Shown here: piece after piece, positions 43,061-55,123 of the stretch
How positions within the stretch are numbered: position 1 is the stretch's first letter
How the letters are laid out: every line of letters starts with the position of its first letter
Assembly: GCA_034509925.1 (NCBI GenBank)
Contig: CM067530.1
Location: forward strand, 5,038,501-5,102,500
DNA from: Hirudinaria manillensis
Lineage: Eukaryota; Annelida; Clitellata; Hirudinida; Hirudinidae
Direction of reading: 5' to 3'
DNA: 64,000 nucleotides
Program-made: the position numbers and the translations under genes
Notes under the pieces: model-generated
What the model was told of the DNA's origin: nothing
Databases searched by the model: none
The model's input: the letters and a program-made list of their open reading frames with translations, nothing else

Positions 43061-44275
43061 ATTGAATCTGTTAGGACAGGGAATGTTGATTGTGATATTT
43101 CTAGTTACCCGATCGCTTTCTTAACTTGTTCTAAACAATTTTATTTAAAAAAATTATGGATACTTGCTTGTAGAACTAACTCAGTAATGATTGGGGCCTT
43201 ATGCTTGTATCAGAATATATATATGTGTGTGTGTAAATTTTTTTAATTAATGTGACGGACATCGTGTGTTGCTGATACAAAAAAATTAAATGTAAGATCA
43301 TTATTCATCACTGCGAATTTTGTCAGCGATAAATCTTGGAATATTTCACATGGGCCACGTGTGACAAAGACCTCTTGCCCAACGTTATTAAATATTTAAG
43401 TATATCTATTATAATAATAATTTATAATTTGAAATTTAGCAAATTAAAATCCTGCCTCACACTTAAATATTATAGTATATGTATATTTTACGTTGCTAGT
43501 TAAATTGATCGTAAAGGTACATGTGAACAGAACATTGAATTTTCATCGAATATCGCAGATTTAAGAAAAATACATCTATTTATATCAAAGTTTAGAATTG
43601 GCTAGACAAAATTAATAATTATCCATTATGACTACACATGAATTATGATAAATTCACGTCAGTTAATTGCGTTGTAAAAGCTAACCAAGCTAATATTTAA
43701 AAATTCTGGTTTTCAATTGGAAAATATTTATCGAGTAAATTTAATGACACTCGTAAACTTTACAACTTCAACTTTCGATTTAATAATAATTACAAATGGA
43801 ATGCTGGTGTTACCTTATTAATAAAATACTTTAATGCGTTACCTTAATGCTTTCAAATTTAAAAATACGCTCTTAATTTCTCACAAGTGTGGCAATGAAT
43901 GTTATTTTTATTGCAGCTGGTGTCGATGCGAAGAAATACGTCTGTCGAATTTTGAAATTTTCCTCTCACAGATGAACAGGAGATAAATGCATATTTAATA
44001 CTAAATGTCGTTAAAAATGATAGAAATTTTGAGATAAAAGTCTATTATAATATTAGAAAATAATTTTTAACTCTAATACTAGTTCAAAATAAAATATGAG
44101 ATTCAAGCATTGAATCTATAAAAGCCTAATTCGGAATTAATAAGTAAGTTATGTAATTTTTATACACTTGTGTCAAATATTTTTTGTATTGAATAAACAG
44201 TGTTACGAATTCATCAAAGCATCCAAAGCTGGCCACGAACAAAGTTACAACATACTTTGTGCAAATTCACTTTGG
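43061..44275. other. AT-rich spacer
   Basis: No coding exon, RNA gene or clear repeat was recognised. Confidence 0.3.
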
Positions 44276-44510
44276 GTTTAAAACTCTGGACAAGCTGGAC
44301 TTGTTAGGATGGTGTCGTATAGCCTACAAACCTGAGAAGTCCAGGAGTCTCTCTTTGGTTAGGGGAAAATTCGCAGGGACGCGTTCTTCGAAGTAGCGGG
44401 ACAACGAATCCCCACAGTATCCCAAGGAGCCTGTGAAGCCTAGGAAGGATGTTTGACGACTCGCTTACCGGCAAGAGCATGAAGAACGCCATAAAGGATT
44501 TTTTTGTGTC
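44276..44510 (+). pseudogene. Reverse transcriptase element fragment, copy B
   Basis: Shares with copy A the nucleotide block TTAGGATGGTGTCGTATRGCC and the following AGTCCAGGAGTCTCTCTTTG-like stretch. In protein it reads WCRIAYKPEKSRSLSLVRGK, then continues through stops to KNAIKD-like sequence. It is a short, dead fragment of the same family. Confidence 0.65.
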
Positions 44511-44649
44511 GGTGTTTAATGTTACTAAAACTTACCTTGAAGTTCTTTATGCACCTTTTAAAATAAATTTTATAGCAACTATGAAAAATCTTTCCTATCA
44601 CTAAAAACACATTTATATGTAATTTACAAGTTTTAAACTCACAAGAAGT

Positions 44650-45471
44650 TTAACCTTTGGATGCACAAAGACACGGGATGCAATTATACCTCCTGTTGAC
44701 AATAAAGTTACGGACTCTTATTAAATATTTTTTTTATAATGATTGGAATATTACATTACATTTTTATATGACAACATATAAATGCTATTATATCAAATAA
44801 AATATAACGGACTCTTAGCATATATTTGTTATAAGACATGCTGCAACCTTAGACTAATTCTAGCACAGATTTCCGTTTATTGTAAAATAATATTGTTATA
44901 ACTCGTTGCGAGGTCAGTAGTGATACTGGCCTTTCGTGACAAGTTTCTGTGATTAAAATTGTTGTAAAGAAAAAGGAACTTTCTTGAAGTTTATAGAAAC
45001 TCTGATGAAACTACATAAAAATACTATTTTCCTGACATGGAAAATAATAGTTGTGCGACCGAATTATAACGAATTAAAATTTGTAACAATCATTTTATTT
45101 ATGGATCTCTAAAATTTTAGATTATTTTAAAACAATTATATAAATTATGGTGGGAGCCGTGCGACATACTGAACAAATGAGAAAAAGAAGAAATGTTAGA
45201 GCTGATATTAACTGTACGATTATTGTAAATTGATGTATGTTTTATCGACAACGAAAACGACCGATTGTCTTATAAGCCTTGTTAAACACCCACGACTATT
45301 TTATTATATTTGACACTAGCTTCAACAATCTTTTTTAATGAAAAGCATATTTTTATACTCCTTGAACTTATGCAGATGGACTGGTAAGTTAGTTTTATTA
45401 ACAAACTTTCGGATGTGGTAAATTTATATCCCCCTTGGCTGAAACATAGTTTTCTGGCATCCGAGAGCTAA
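44650..45471. mobile_element. Possible piggyBac-like MITE
   Basis: The left end is TTAACCTTTGGATGCACAAA. The right side, read on the minus strand, is TTAGCTCTCGGATGCCAGAA followed by a block with AGCCAAGGGGGATA. Both resemble the repeat end at 2183 (TTAACCCTTGGATGCCC). No transposase was seen. The right TTAA is mutated, so the limits are provisional. Confidence 0.35.
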
Positions 45472-46200
45472 GCAACCGAACCGACGCGAAACACGCTGCA
45501 AAGCGTACGACAATAAGTAACCAAGTAAAAAAAGGGCTGCAAACAATAAAATAAAATTAGATTGTGAATTTGGGATTTTATTAAAATGATATTGCCGTCA
45601 CCAGGTCACTTAGAGGGAGGCAATGCATCGGACCAAAATCCCTGCTATTTTGCCAACTTTTGACCTACATTATGAAGTATGCATGTTCATTTTTCAAAAC
45701 TTACCCGCTATTTCGAACTTCAGAGGTCCCAGAACTTTCATCAGGTTTTCCAGGATACTCCATTTATTATTGGTCATTGCAAGGGACTCATAGCTAATTA
45801 AGGCCACTTGAAAGATCAATGACCTCAAACAAGAGAATGATTGATTCCTAACTTTTTAATATAACGAAATGAAAATACAGAAACCTAAAAAAACAAAGGC
45901 TGATGTTAATGCCAGTCAATTGATCACAGAACACTAGCTTTAGCTTTCCAGACCCCCATGGCAAATTGTTTTATTGTAACCTAATTTCTAATATCATCTT
46001 TTCATCATTGTGAAATATAACCATCAATCTATCACCTTAAAAATTTGTGTGCAATAGTAGAATAAATAAATTGTAAGTCTGGAAAATCCAAATCTGATAT
46101 TCTGAAAGATTCTAGCTCATTGCAATATCATTCCCTACACTTTCTACAACAAACACTTGATTGAATTAACACAGTTAAATAAGTAAATAAAGATCAGACT
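45472..46200. other. Spacer downstream of TIM9
   Basis: No gene recognised; AT-rich. Confidence 0.3.
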
Positions 46201-46593
46201 TTATTGATTTGATTTTCCTAATACAGACATGTCACTTGACTGCAAAGTGTGATACTCATGGAAACGTTGACTTATCCTCTCTCTCATCCGCAACATCTTG
46301 TCTGTGCAATTCATGACGCAGGTACTCTAAACATAAATTTGGATATTTAGGTTTTAATATATAGTGCTGTGAACCTTTATTACTAACCTCTGAATCAGAA
46401 ATTTTTCTGCTAGTCAAATCGTGAATGCAATCTATGAAACAGTGCTCGGATAACTTGTTATAAGAAGTCAAAAATTCTTTGAACTGTAATGATACATGTA
46501 TTTAATGGAAGCTAAATCAAAGATTGACATTAATCACTTCACCTGTTTCATGGTGGTTGCAGTTTCTTCATCAAGTTCAATTTTCTTAGGCAT
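46201..46593 (-). CDS. Tim9: Mitochondrial import inner membrane translocase subunit TIM9
   Basis: Three minus-strand exons (46593-46543, 46483-46388, 46326-46201) join to 90 residues, the usual TIM9 length. The fold-defining twin CX3C motifs are present: CFIDC in exon 2 and CVMNC in exon 3. They are embedded in conserved small-TIM sequence (MKQFKEFLTSYNKLSEHCF, then ERISQRFHEYHTLQ). With TIM10 it forms the hexameric chaperone of the intermembrane space, which escorts hydrophobic carrier proteins to TIM22. Import relies on MIA40 oxidation of the four cysteines, so no presequence is expected and none is seen. The TAA stop overlaps a minus-strand AATAAA, implying a very short 3' UTR unless a later signal near 45975 is used. 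Confidence 0.95.
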
Positions 46594-48139
46594 TTTGTTC
46601 CTTACAATGTTTCAAATTTGCCTGTTAAAGAAACATTGAATCAAAGTTATGATAAGTCTAGAATTAACATAAATATGTTTGTGTATTAAACCATATAACT
46701 CCATATAAGAATTAGATAAAACGTCATGAAATTCTTAAATAAATCAGTATCTTGTGGAACGAATTGTTCAGAGGAATCAAAAAGATTGTTTGGTTTAAAG
46801 ATGGAACAAAACGCATTAAGTAAACAAAATATAATATAAATAAAAAAATTTAGATCACTTTATATCAGCAAATAATGAATTAATTATAATAATTATGTTT
46901 ACAACATCTACCGGGAAATATAAAAAAAAACAGACAAGTAAAAGATCAGAAAGCGCTGCCCGAGATTGGGACAATCTCAAACTATACTATTTAGGCTTGA
47001 TTATATCTATCGAACCAATCTGTCTAACCAATCCAAGAACACTTAACCCCACCTGCCAAACGTCCCACAAAAACAAAGCGATATAAGAAACATAGAAATC
47101 CTACTCAGCCAAATTTTGAAGACATTAATATACAATTATAATAATTATAGTAATAAAATATATTTTATAGGGTCCAAAATTATGTAAAATTAAGGCGGTT
47201 AAATTTTTTTTATCGTAAATTGTTATCAACTTTTAAATCTCCGGTCATTGCGCATAATTTTAGACTTATGGTTTTATTAGAGAAACGTGGGCAAAACTTT
47301 TAAAACGCTGACCACAACCAAAACAAGTTAAAACTAAATTCTAAACTTCATTATGACTCCATGATTTGAACCTACCTGTATGTTTAAGACAAATAGGAAA
47401 TACAGCCTTTTGATGTTTTAATAATCCATAATGACCCAGTTAGGCAAAGTAAACATCTAACGATTTCGTTACTTTCCAAAAATCTGAACAAATGCATCCA
47501 ACATTACATCCATAAATTACAAAAATACTAGATGAAAATTTTAATCGAATCTATTTGAACGTGCTACGTGAAAACACTCAAAACAGTAAAAGTCTGGTTC
47601 AGGGTCGACAAACTCCGGTCTTGCATCCGGTGCTTCAGTCCGGCCTAGCATATTATTTATCTTGTCTGGCCTAATGTAAATCTGTCACCCCACCCCTCTC
47701 CCAACACTAGCGGTTCAGCATGTCACAACCCTCTTCTCCTTCGGTCCTCAGTCAACTAGCAATCCAGCCTAAAACGGTCTAAATCATAGTTTGCTACCCC
47801 TGGTTTAGTCTGTAACGTCAGGTGACTAATTTATTAAGTCACCGATTTATAATATTTTATGAAATCTGCATTTATTTTTAGTTCGGCCTTTCATAATAAA
47901 GACATATTCGTTTGGCAGAATATTATGATCGCAATAATAGATAATATCTGCCAGCACTGCTAGACACCGTCAATGAGCAACCCCTTGCCATTTATTTACT
48001 TTCGTTTGTTCCTCGATTCGATGTATTTTATGCGAAGTGGCCTAATTGGCTGCATTTTATAGGAAATTTCTACCAATGGATGATATAAAGCGAATTTTGT
48101 GATCTGAAGCCTTATTTATTCCTATATTTGGCATCTATC
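46594..48139. other. Intergenic spacer between TIM9 and DOK7 (divergent)
   Basis: AT-rich. Contains a hAT-like MITE at 47600-47802 and the presumed promoters of both flanking genes. No further gene recognised. Confidence 0.4.
47600..47802. mobile_element. hAT-type MITE
   Basis: The left end is CAGGGTCGACAAACT, and the right end read on the minus strand is CAGGGGTAGCAAACT, close to the hAT/Charlie consensus CAGGGGTSGGCAAACT. The flanks GTCTGGTT and GTTTAGTC match at five of eight positions, a decayed 8-bp duplication. C-rich internal sequence with no open frame. Confidence 0.75.
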
Positions 48140-51100
48140 ATGGCGGTTGCTTCTATTGTTGAGAGTGTTGTCAAATACAGAGAAGGTAGAAAGGTAATAT
48201 CGCTTAAAGAGGTTTATGTGCCAGTTGGAGTTAGATGTTATCTTTTTTTATAGTCTATGTAATGGTACCATCTAGTTACATTCGAAAGGGTCAATATTAT
48301 CTTAATCAAATGAATTAGGAGAGGGATCATGCATAATTAATTATTCGCCTAAATCTTTTATTTAGGGTTTTCTAAGACTAAAAGAAGTAAATAATCTAAG
48401 TGCATCTCAATGATTGAAATTCTAATTGTTGTTTGGATAATGAGTCACTTGTGACTAAGTGATAAGGACATTGATTTATCACAGTACACCTACAATAAAA
48501 GATTACAAAGCTCCTAACTCTACATAGGGCCCTTCATACCCAATGCACACCATAATTATGTTCTATAACATAAAATTGGTTGCTGAGTATAATTTTTGCA
48601 TTATGTTATATCTGAGTCGTCATTGTTACTTATGTCATATTTGGTGGACATACTTCCATTTTAAATAAATAAACTTGTCATGATCTCATAATATAATATA
48701 TTCTAATACATTATAATGCATTATCCTATTATACTTGAACTGTTGCAGTGGAAAGAAAGGTGGTGTGTGCTTAAAAAACCTTCCCCAGTTGCAGGTAAGC
48801 TTATTTTTGTTGGCAGAACTTTTGTTTCATTAAGTTTTCAGATAAATGTATCTCTATTTAGCTTGATGTTAGTTTTTGCTTTATTTAATGTTTCATTAGC
48901 ACATAATATACCCATAATTGAAATCTTTTAGATTGTTTGAGTGTGGTGCTATATAAAGATACAAACAAGCAAACTCCTAAATCGAATTTAGTTTTGGATG
49001 AGTTCTGCGGCATCGTCACAACGCCACTCGATGGGGAGAAATTTGTCTTATCCATAATTTGTTGTAGCAAGACTCTTTTTCTTTCCTTTGCTTCAGAGGA
49101 ACTTAGAGAGCAATGGAAAGAGAAATTACTTTATAATTTTGGAAGAGGTTTGTTCCTGAATATTCAGTTTTTGGATCGGTGCTTTTTTCTGAAAAACAAA
49201 TTTGTGATTTAAAAAATAGTTATAGCTGATATTTTGAGTGTCTTATATGCCCTTAAAGCATTTCTTAATTTGTTTACCATTTATGTAGTATTCCTATTTG
49301 AAGACCATACGTGGCCATTGCAAGCTGGGTTGAGGTATACAACACATAATGACCAATGCTATTATTACCATACTAGCCTTTTGAACTGAATGCAGAATAG
49401 AAATTGAAAAATGGAATATATTTTTTGTTTGAAATTATTTTGTGGATGACAATTAATTTAAATAAATTCAATATAAAAGTTAATAAAGTCTAAGTTTAAA
49501 AAACTTGTGAAACCTAAAATTTGGACCAGAAAGTTGTTATAGCATAAAAATTATGAGTTCAATAAATAATGGAGTTGATTGAGGAAAAAAGCATCTTAAA
49601 AATGTAATTACAACTAGCAGATTTTTAAAAGGATTCGAAAAACTGGTTGGATTGTTGGAAAGTGAATATCCAGTTGACATCTTCTCCAGAGTCCAACAAA
49701 TTGAAATTGGAATTTCTTGTTTTCATTGTCCAATGACATGCTGTTTAACTTGATAGTTGTTATGCTGAATCCATTGAGATCTTTCTAGCCAAATAATCTG
49801 ATGAAGTTTTTTAGATTAGTCCAGCATCATGTTCTTGCATTTCCATGACTGACTATACAGCTTTGTTCTTCCAATGATCAGTTGTATAAGTGATCAGTGG
49901 TCATTACAGTAGTACCATCTATCACCTCTAATATTTACAATTGGCCTCTGTGCATGTACAAGATGTATTTCTATCAGCATTGATTCTTGCTTTATGATAG
50001 GGTCTTTAATGGTGATTTACTGCATAGCTTCTCTTTTCTGTTAACTTGTCAGGGAGTTTCACTTTTTTCAGCAATTGTGATTGTCTTTCTCTGATTCACT
50101 CTTAAATGCCAGAAATGCTTGAGCAGAATGATGGGTTGTAGGAATGCTTGAATTGAGGTCAATATTTCAGATGTTGGGTGATTTGGGCTAAACTGTCTAA
50201 TGGAGGGATGGCTGAATGGTTAGCATACCTGTGATGGTAAAAGGCAACAGTCTTTATGTGATATGTTTCATATCCAGCCTATATCATGATCTAGTGTTTG
50301 GAAATATTTTGCAGAATTCTGCTTCCCAAGAACCTCAAGAGGAAATGGCAGCTCAGACCATCGCTGAGCCACCTCCAAAATTCCTTTTAAAAATTGATTT
50401 CTTGGATCTTCTGATATCATGACAATTGAAGCCATCTGGACTGTATAAGTTAAATTTCTTTTCATCTAAAAAAATAGTAGGACCCCAGTTTGACTCTAAT
50501 ATCTCATTTGCCCAGTTTAGTAAGAACTTATGGGTCTCCATCAGAAATGGCTTGTGCTGACACTTAACAAACTTCAGAAAAACACTCCCATGAAGACATC
50601 TCAGTATTGTTAATTGACTGACATCCCAATTTAAGTTGTTTTTTAAGTCCTTTGTCCAGCAAAGCCCCTTGAAAGCTTGGCAAATGATAACTTGTCTCTA
50701 ATGTTCATCGAGTTTTATTTGGTTTTCTAGATGAACAAATTGTTCTTTACTTTGAATCACACTCACTTTCACAACTAAATTCATTTTCTTCAACATGATC
50801 AATTTCATTATTATCCTTTCAGTACTTCTTATGTGATTTAGTCTTCACCAATATCATTGACACTCTTCCAAAATCATTTTGCAAATTTGACTTGGTGAAA
50901 ACTTAGACATCATAATGAAAAGAAATCAATTATTATAAAAAATAAATAAGTAAAAATGAACCTAGATGACAAATACTCATTATAAATTAATATGGGTCCA
51001 ACAGACCCAGTTGGTAATTGGTACTTTAATTTTTAACCTGGAATTACTAATTTTATTATGTTATATAGTCCATTAAAAGTAAAATTTTATCAATTTTATT

Positions 51101-54100
51101 TCACAAGCTATATCATTGTCAAAGTTGCTTCTCTAAGGTACCCACCTGAACAACCTTCCTTTAGGGTCACTTTTGTCTAGCTATCCCCAGAGGCTGGTTA
51201 AATTGTAATTACAGTATTGATGGCTAAAATAAATTTTGTAGGCAGACACATTGTCTTATTTGTGCAGAAAAAGATTTCTTTACAGCATGGTTTAATGTGG
51301 TAGCAACAATTTTAGCTTGGGTATCTCAAAAACAATTTTTCAAGTGTCATATCAAAATTTCAAATCATTTGATAGCCACATTTAAAAGCAAAACTGCTTT
51401 TCTAAACTATTTAACAAAGGATGTAAATAACAGACAAGCATAACCACCTAACTCTGAGTTTATATAAATTGGTATATAGTAGAGGAAAATACATTATAAA
51501 TAAGTTTATTTGTTTGGTATTTTTTGAGGTGTTTTGCATTCCACTGAATTTTTGTTTAGATATTTGCTTCAAAGTTGAGGTCACCCATGGCTTGCAAGAA
51601 CATCGAATGTCAGGTACAGGCCTCATGACGAGTCACTCTAACTTGTGCAACCTTTTCTTAACATCTTCTCGGATTTCTCTGACTACGACCGAAAGCTTTC
51701 TACTGAAGCATTTGTATTCTTGGAGATACGTGGATCTGAAGAGATATGGATCATTAGGCAAGAACTCCTATGGGATTCAGGTTTTGTTTAAAGAAGGTCA
51801 GAACATGTGTATTATATTTGGATTTCAACTTCCAGTTTCATTGTATTTTTCTTTATGGAGTAAATTGAAATTTCTTTATATCAGAAGAATGGAGTTAAAG
51901 CTTGTATCAATTTTAAACATAACTTTGGAAGCTTTGAAATTCTTGGAATAGGTGAAAGGAATTTTGTATTCAAAACCCACCAAAGTGCTGATATTGATAA
52001 AGCCTTGAAGAACAAAGTGCAATCTCTTGTGCAGTCATGTGGTCTTTTTGATCAACTCATATACTCTGGTTCAGGTTGAATGAGTATTGATATTGCTTTT
52101 AATGGTTAATCAAATAAAAAAATATATTACTTGATGCCCAATAACTTGTACAATTATTATTTATTTTATAACTTTAAATAACTTTAAGTCAGCTACTCTG
52201 ACTATAATTGACCACAAATTGTTTTTAAGTGTACTTGGATGTCTAATAGAATTTGTCATGTTGTTACCATTTGATTGCTTAATTCATAATTTGTATTTGT
52301 CTTCCAGCAGTAGCTTTAATGTCGATTATAATGATTTGCAGTTACAAACCAAATCTCTTTTCCTGCATCGGCTTCCAATCCCTCGACTCCTACTTATTGC
52401 ATTTCTTCAGAATCAAACAAAATCATTCAAATCGATAGAAGATTCTCCACTCCTCATTCCCAAGTGCCCCTGAAAAGTCACGACTTTTGCAATTCCCTGG
52501 AAAATACGCTGCAACGTCATCACGAGAAAAGACCGGCCAACTCCGGGAACGGGTCCTTTTGCGGATCGGAAAAGTCGGAACGGACGAACGGCCTCACGAG
52601 ACATTTCTCGGAGTGCAACCTGCAATCGTCTCGGTCCCGTCGCAGAATGCCCGGCGAAAGTCTGAACTTGGCCAGCTCGTGCGAGGGTTCCGTCGAAAAC
52701 TGCGACGAGACGAAAGAAGTCAAGTTGAATTATGTCAATTACGATGCAACTTCAAAACCTGTGAACATCTACAAGTCCGAAGGTTTGATTCGATTCTTTA
52801 ACGACGACGACGACAATTGCAAACCCGTTCGTTTGCCTCCACCTCGAAGTTTTTCTCAGGGGAAGACCGACGTAGAGCAGAATTTCACCTTAGCACAGAA
52901 TAATGACTTTTGCTTTAATGAGCCACAAGCAAACGTTGCCATGATGAATGGAGGTTTGTGTGCCAATAAGTCCATTGCCTTTGATCCACTGCAGCCACTC
53001 CCTTACAGGGATCTGAGTCAGTACGACGGCGAGTCTGATGAGGGATATTTGTATTGGCTTCCTGGAAGTCCAAAAAAGCCCAATCTTGCATACATAAACA
53101 TCTCTTCTCTTGAAACTAAACATTGCAAAGGTTTCCACATAAAGTCTAAGAGAAAGGAAAGCATTGAAAAGTACCTGAGACATGATTCATCAATAGATTC
53201 TGTGAACTTGGATAATGTGAAGACAGAGTTCTCTAGTAATTCAGCTGCTAATCCAAGCACTAATTGCTATATCAATGTTTTTGCTGATGAGGCAAGTAAA
53301 TGTTCAGTTACTCAAAAAACAAATCCAGAAGAAAATAAAGAGAATTTGTTAGTTAATATTCCACAACTGCCTCTGGAAGCCTACACGAATGACTACATCC
53401 CTATAAATCAGTTAGGCAGCGGTCTAAAGAGCATTTCTTTGAAGTTTGAAAATCATGATATTGAGAAAAACTTACTCGTTAATGATTACATAGATATGAC
53501 TGGCAGTCAAAAGTCAGAAGAGCCCGTCGGGGAAAGAGACATTGACGTGCCTGAGAAATCAGATAACCTGAAAACTCTGCTACAAACTGACGATAATGAA
53601 TCAGAAAATGATACCGAAAAAAGTGACGCAAATGTCGGTCTCTGCAGCATAGATGCAGACTTAATGAAAAAGATTCACATGTGCCCTCCTCTGCCCGTCT
53701 TGCAACGAAATTCTGATTTGCAGGAGTACATAAATCTCAGCTCCGTGTCCATTGGGGAGCCGGGCGCACGCTCGAGCCCACCTCCTAGGCCTCCGAAGCT
53801 CTTGAATTGCATCAGAGAGGACGCATCCGAATCATCCAGCCCTCCTCCATTGCCCGAGAAGGCGAAACATTCGCGCGGAACCATCGATCGTGACTTCGCT
53901 CCGTTGCCTATTCCCACGAGGAGGAGGGATCAGTCCGGCATGTCCGACTCATTCCCCAAACCACCTTTGCCTAGGAGGAATTGCCATTCTCCAGTCAACT
54001 TGCACAGCTCTCCTCCGCCAGGTTCGTCGCATCACAACAGGGGCTCGACGTTGTCCTCGTGTCTCCTCAGCAACCACCACCACCCCGGCTCGAGACCCGT

Positions 54101-55123
54101 CTCTGCATCTTCCGTTCCTAGGCATAGGAAGCCCGACTTGACGGTCGACTTGAGACGCGTCTGCGAGATAGACCACGGTGAGGACGTTTTGCTTATTCGT
54201 TTTAAATTTAATTGAAGGAACTTTGTGTAATAGTCATTTTGTCCTGTTACATGAGACTTGCATTACATGCTAAAATAATTTTTACTTTAAATTTCCTTTT
54301 GAAACATTTAAAACTTTTCATAATACTTTTTTTTAACTCGTGATATAATACTATAATATAATATTAAAAAATTATTTACTTCGAAGGAAAATTGGATACC
54401 CCGATATCCGTCGTCAGCTCGAAGTGGCACCCGGACGATCTCAATCGTTCCTTGCCGGCATTGGCCATCTACAAGCCTAGAAACGGAAAGGAGTACCTGG
54501 ATAGGCGTCGACTTGCAGAGGAAAGTTCTTTGCCTCCGCATTCTGCACAAAGATCTCCTTCGGTGGCGTCGTCGGTTTTCACTTTCGACGACAAGTCTTT
54601 GGCGTCGAATCCTTTCGGCGGATGGTACAGCAGCGGCGAGGATTCTCCCAAATATCCCAACGACCTTCTTTCCTCTGCGAGATCGTCCGTCAGGAGCGCG
54701 TTCGATCGGAAGCGGTCTCTCGGTCGTTCTCGCCGCGACGTGCCCTGTGACGGCTCTCCTCGTTCGCGTCGTCTCGATCGCTTGGAGTCTCCGAGGACGT
54801 TTTCCACGAGCACGATGGATGGCATCGACGCCGTCGTCAATTACGCGGACGTCGACGTCGTGCCCGGAGAATTCAAGTTTTCCGTGGCATTGTCTCCGCC
54901 CCCTACTCCCGACAACAGAACGGTTTATGCCAAAATAGACGTGGCCGCAACTTCTGCAGCCTCCAAAGTGGGCAGACGGCACGCCAAACTCAGAGAAGAC
55001 ACCCTGGAGAAGAGAGCCGAAAGCGCCATCTTTACTAAGCTCCAATCTTTCGAAGGGAATGTGGAAAAAAGAAAACTGTCCCTTGATTTGAAGAAACAAT
55101 CGAGTCTGAGCATTAAAGACTGA
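48140..55123 (+). CDS. DOK7: DOK7: PH-PTB adaptor with long phosphotyrosine-rich tail
   Basis: Seven exons (48140-48193, 48749-48794, 48932-49147, 51560-51780, 51885-52068, 52342-54177, 54387-55123) give 1097 residues. The PH domain (about 4-105) opens with VESVVKYREGRKWKERWCVL and KKPSPVADCL, which is strikingly like vertebrate DOK7. The PTB domain (about 106-240) has WRYVDLKRYGSLG and ERNFVFKT. The tail of about 850 residues carries YVNY, three YIN motifs, YIDM (YxxM) and proline-rich SPPPRPPK and SPPPLPEK. In vertebrates DOK7 activates the muscle kinase MuSK at neuromuscular synapses and binds Crk; in invertebrates the receptor may differ. The tail is longer than in the roughly 500-residue human protein. 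Exon 4 is joined through CAG|gttttg because this is the only donor in phase. Intron 3 holds a dead Tc1-like transposon. Confidence 0.9.
49630..50912 (-). pseudogene. Tc1/mariner-type transposase remnant in DOK7 intron 3
   Basis: Minus-strand frames with many stops match a Tc1-like transposase. There is an N-terminal helix-turn-helix part (start MSKFSPSQICKMI near 50909), PFLMETHKFLLNWANEIL, then the catalytic block WGPTIFLDEKKFNLYSPDG and NFGGGSAMV (50353-50541), with decayed C-terminal sequence toward 49640. Terminal inverted repeats were not located. Confidence 0.75.
51105..51215 (-). mobile_element. Tigger-family terminal fragment
   Basis: Read on the minus strand this gives GGGGATAGCTAG followed by AAAAGTGACC and AGGTTGTTCAGGTG. 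These blocks match, in order, the left end of the Tigger element at 29249 (GGGATAGCTAG, AAAAAGTGACC, AGTTGTCCC). Confidence 0.6.

Noticed and set aside
50205-50260. tRNA-like start GGATGGCTGAATGGTTAGCA resembling an A box
   Set aside because: No B box (GGTTCGANNCC) or cloverleaf follows, and the site lies in the decayed Tc1-like element.
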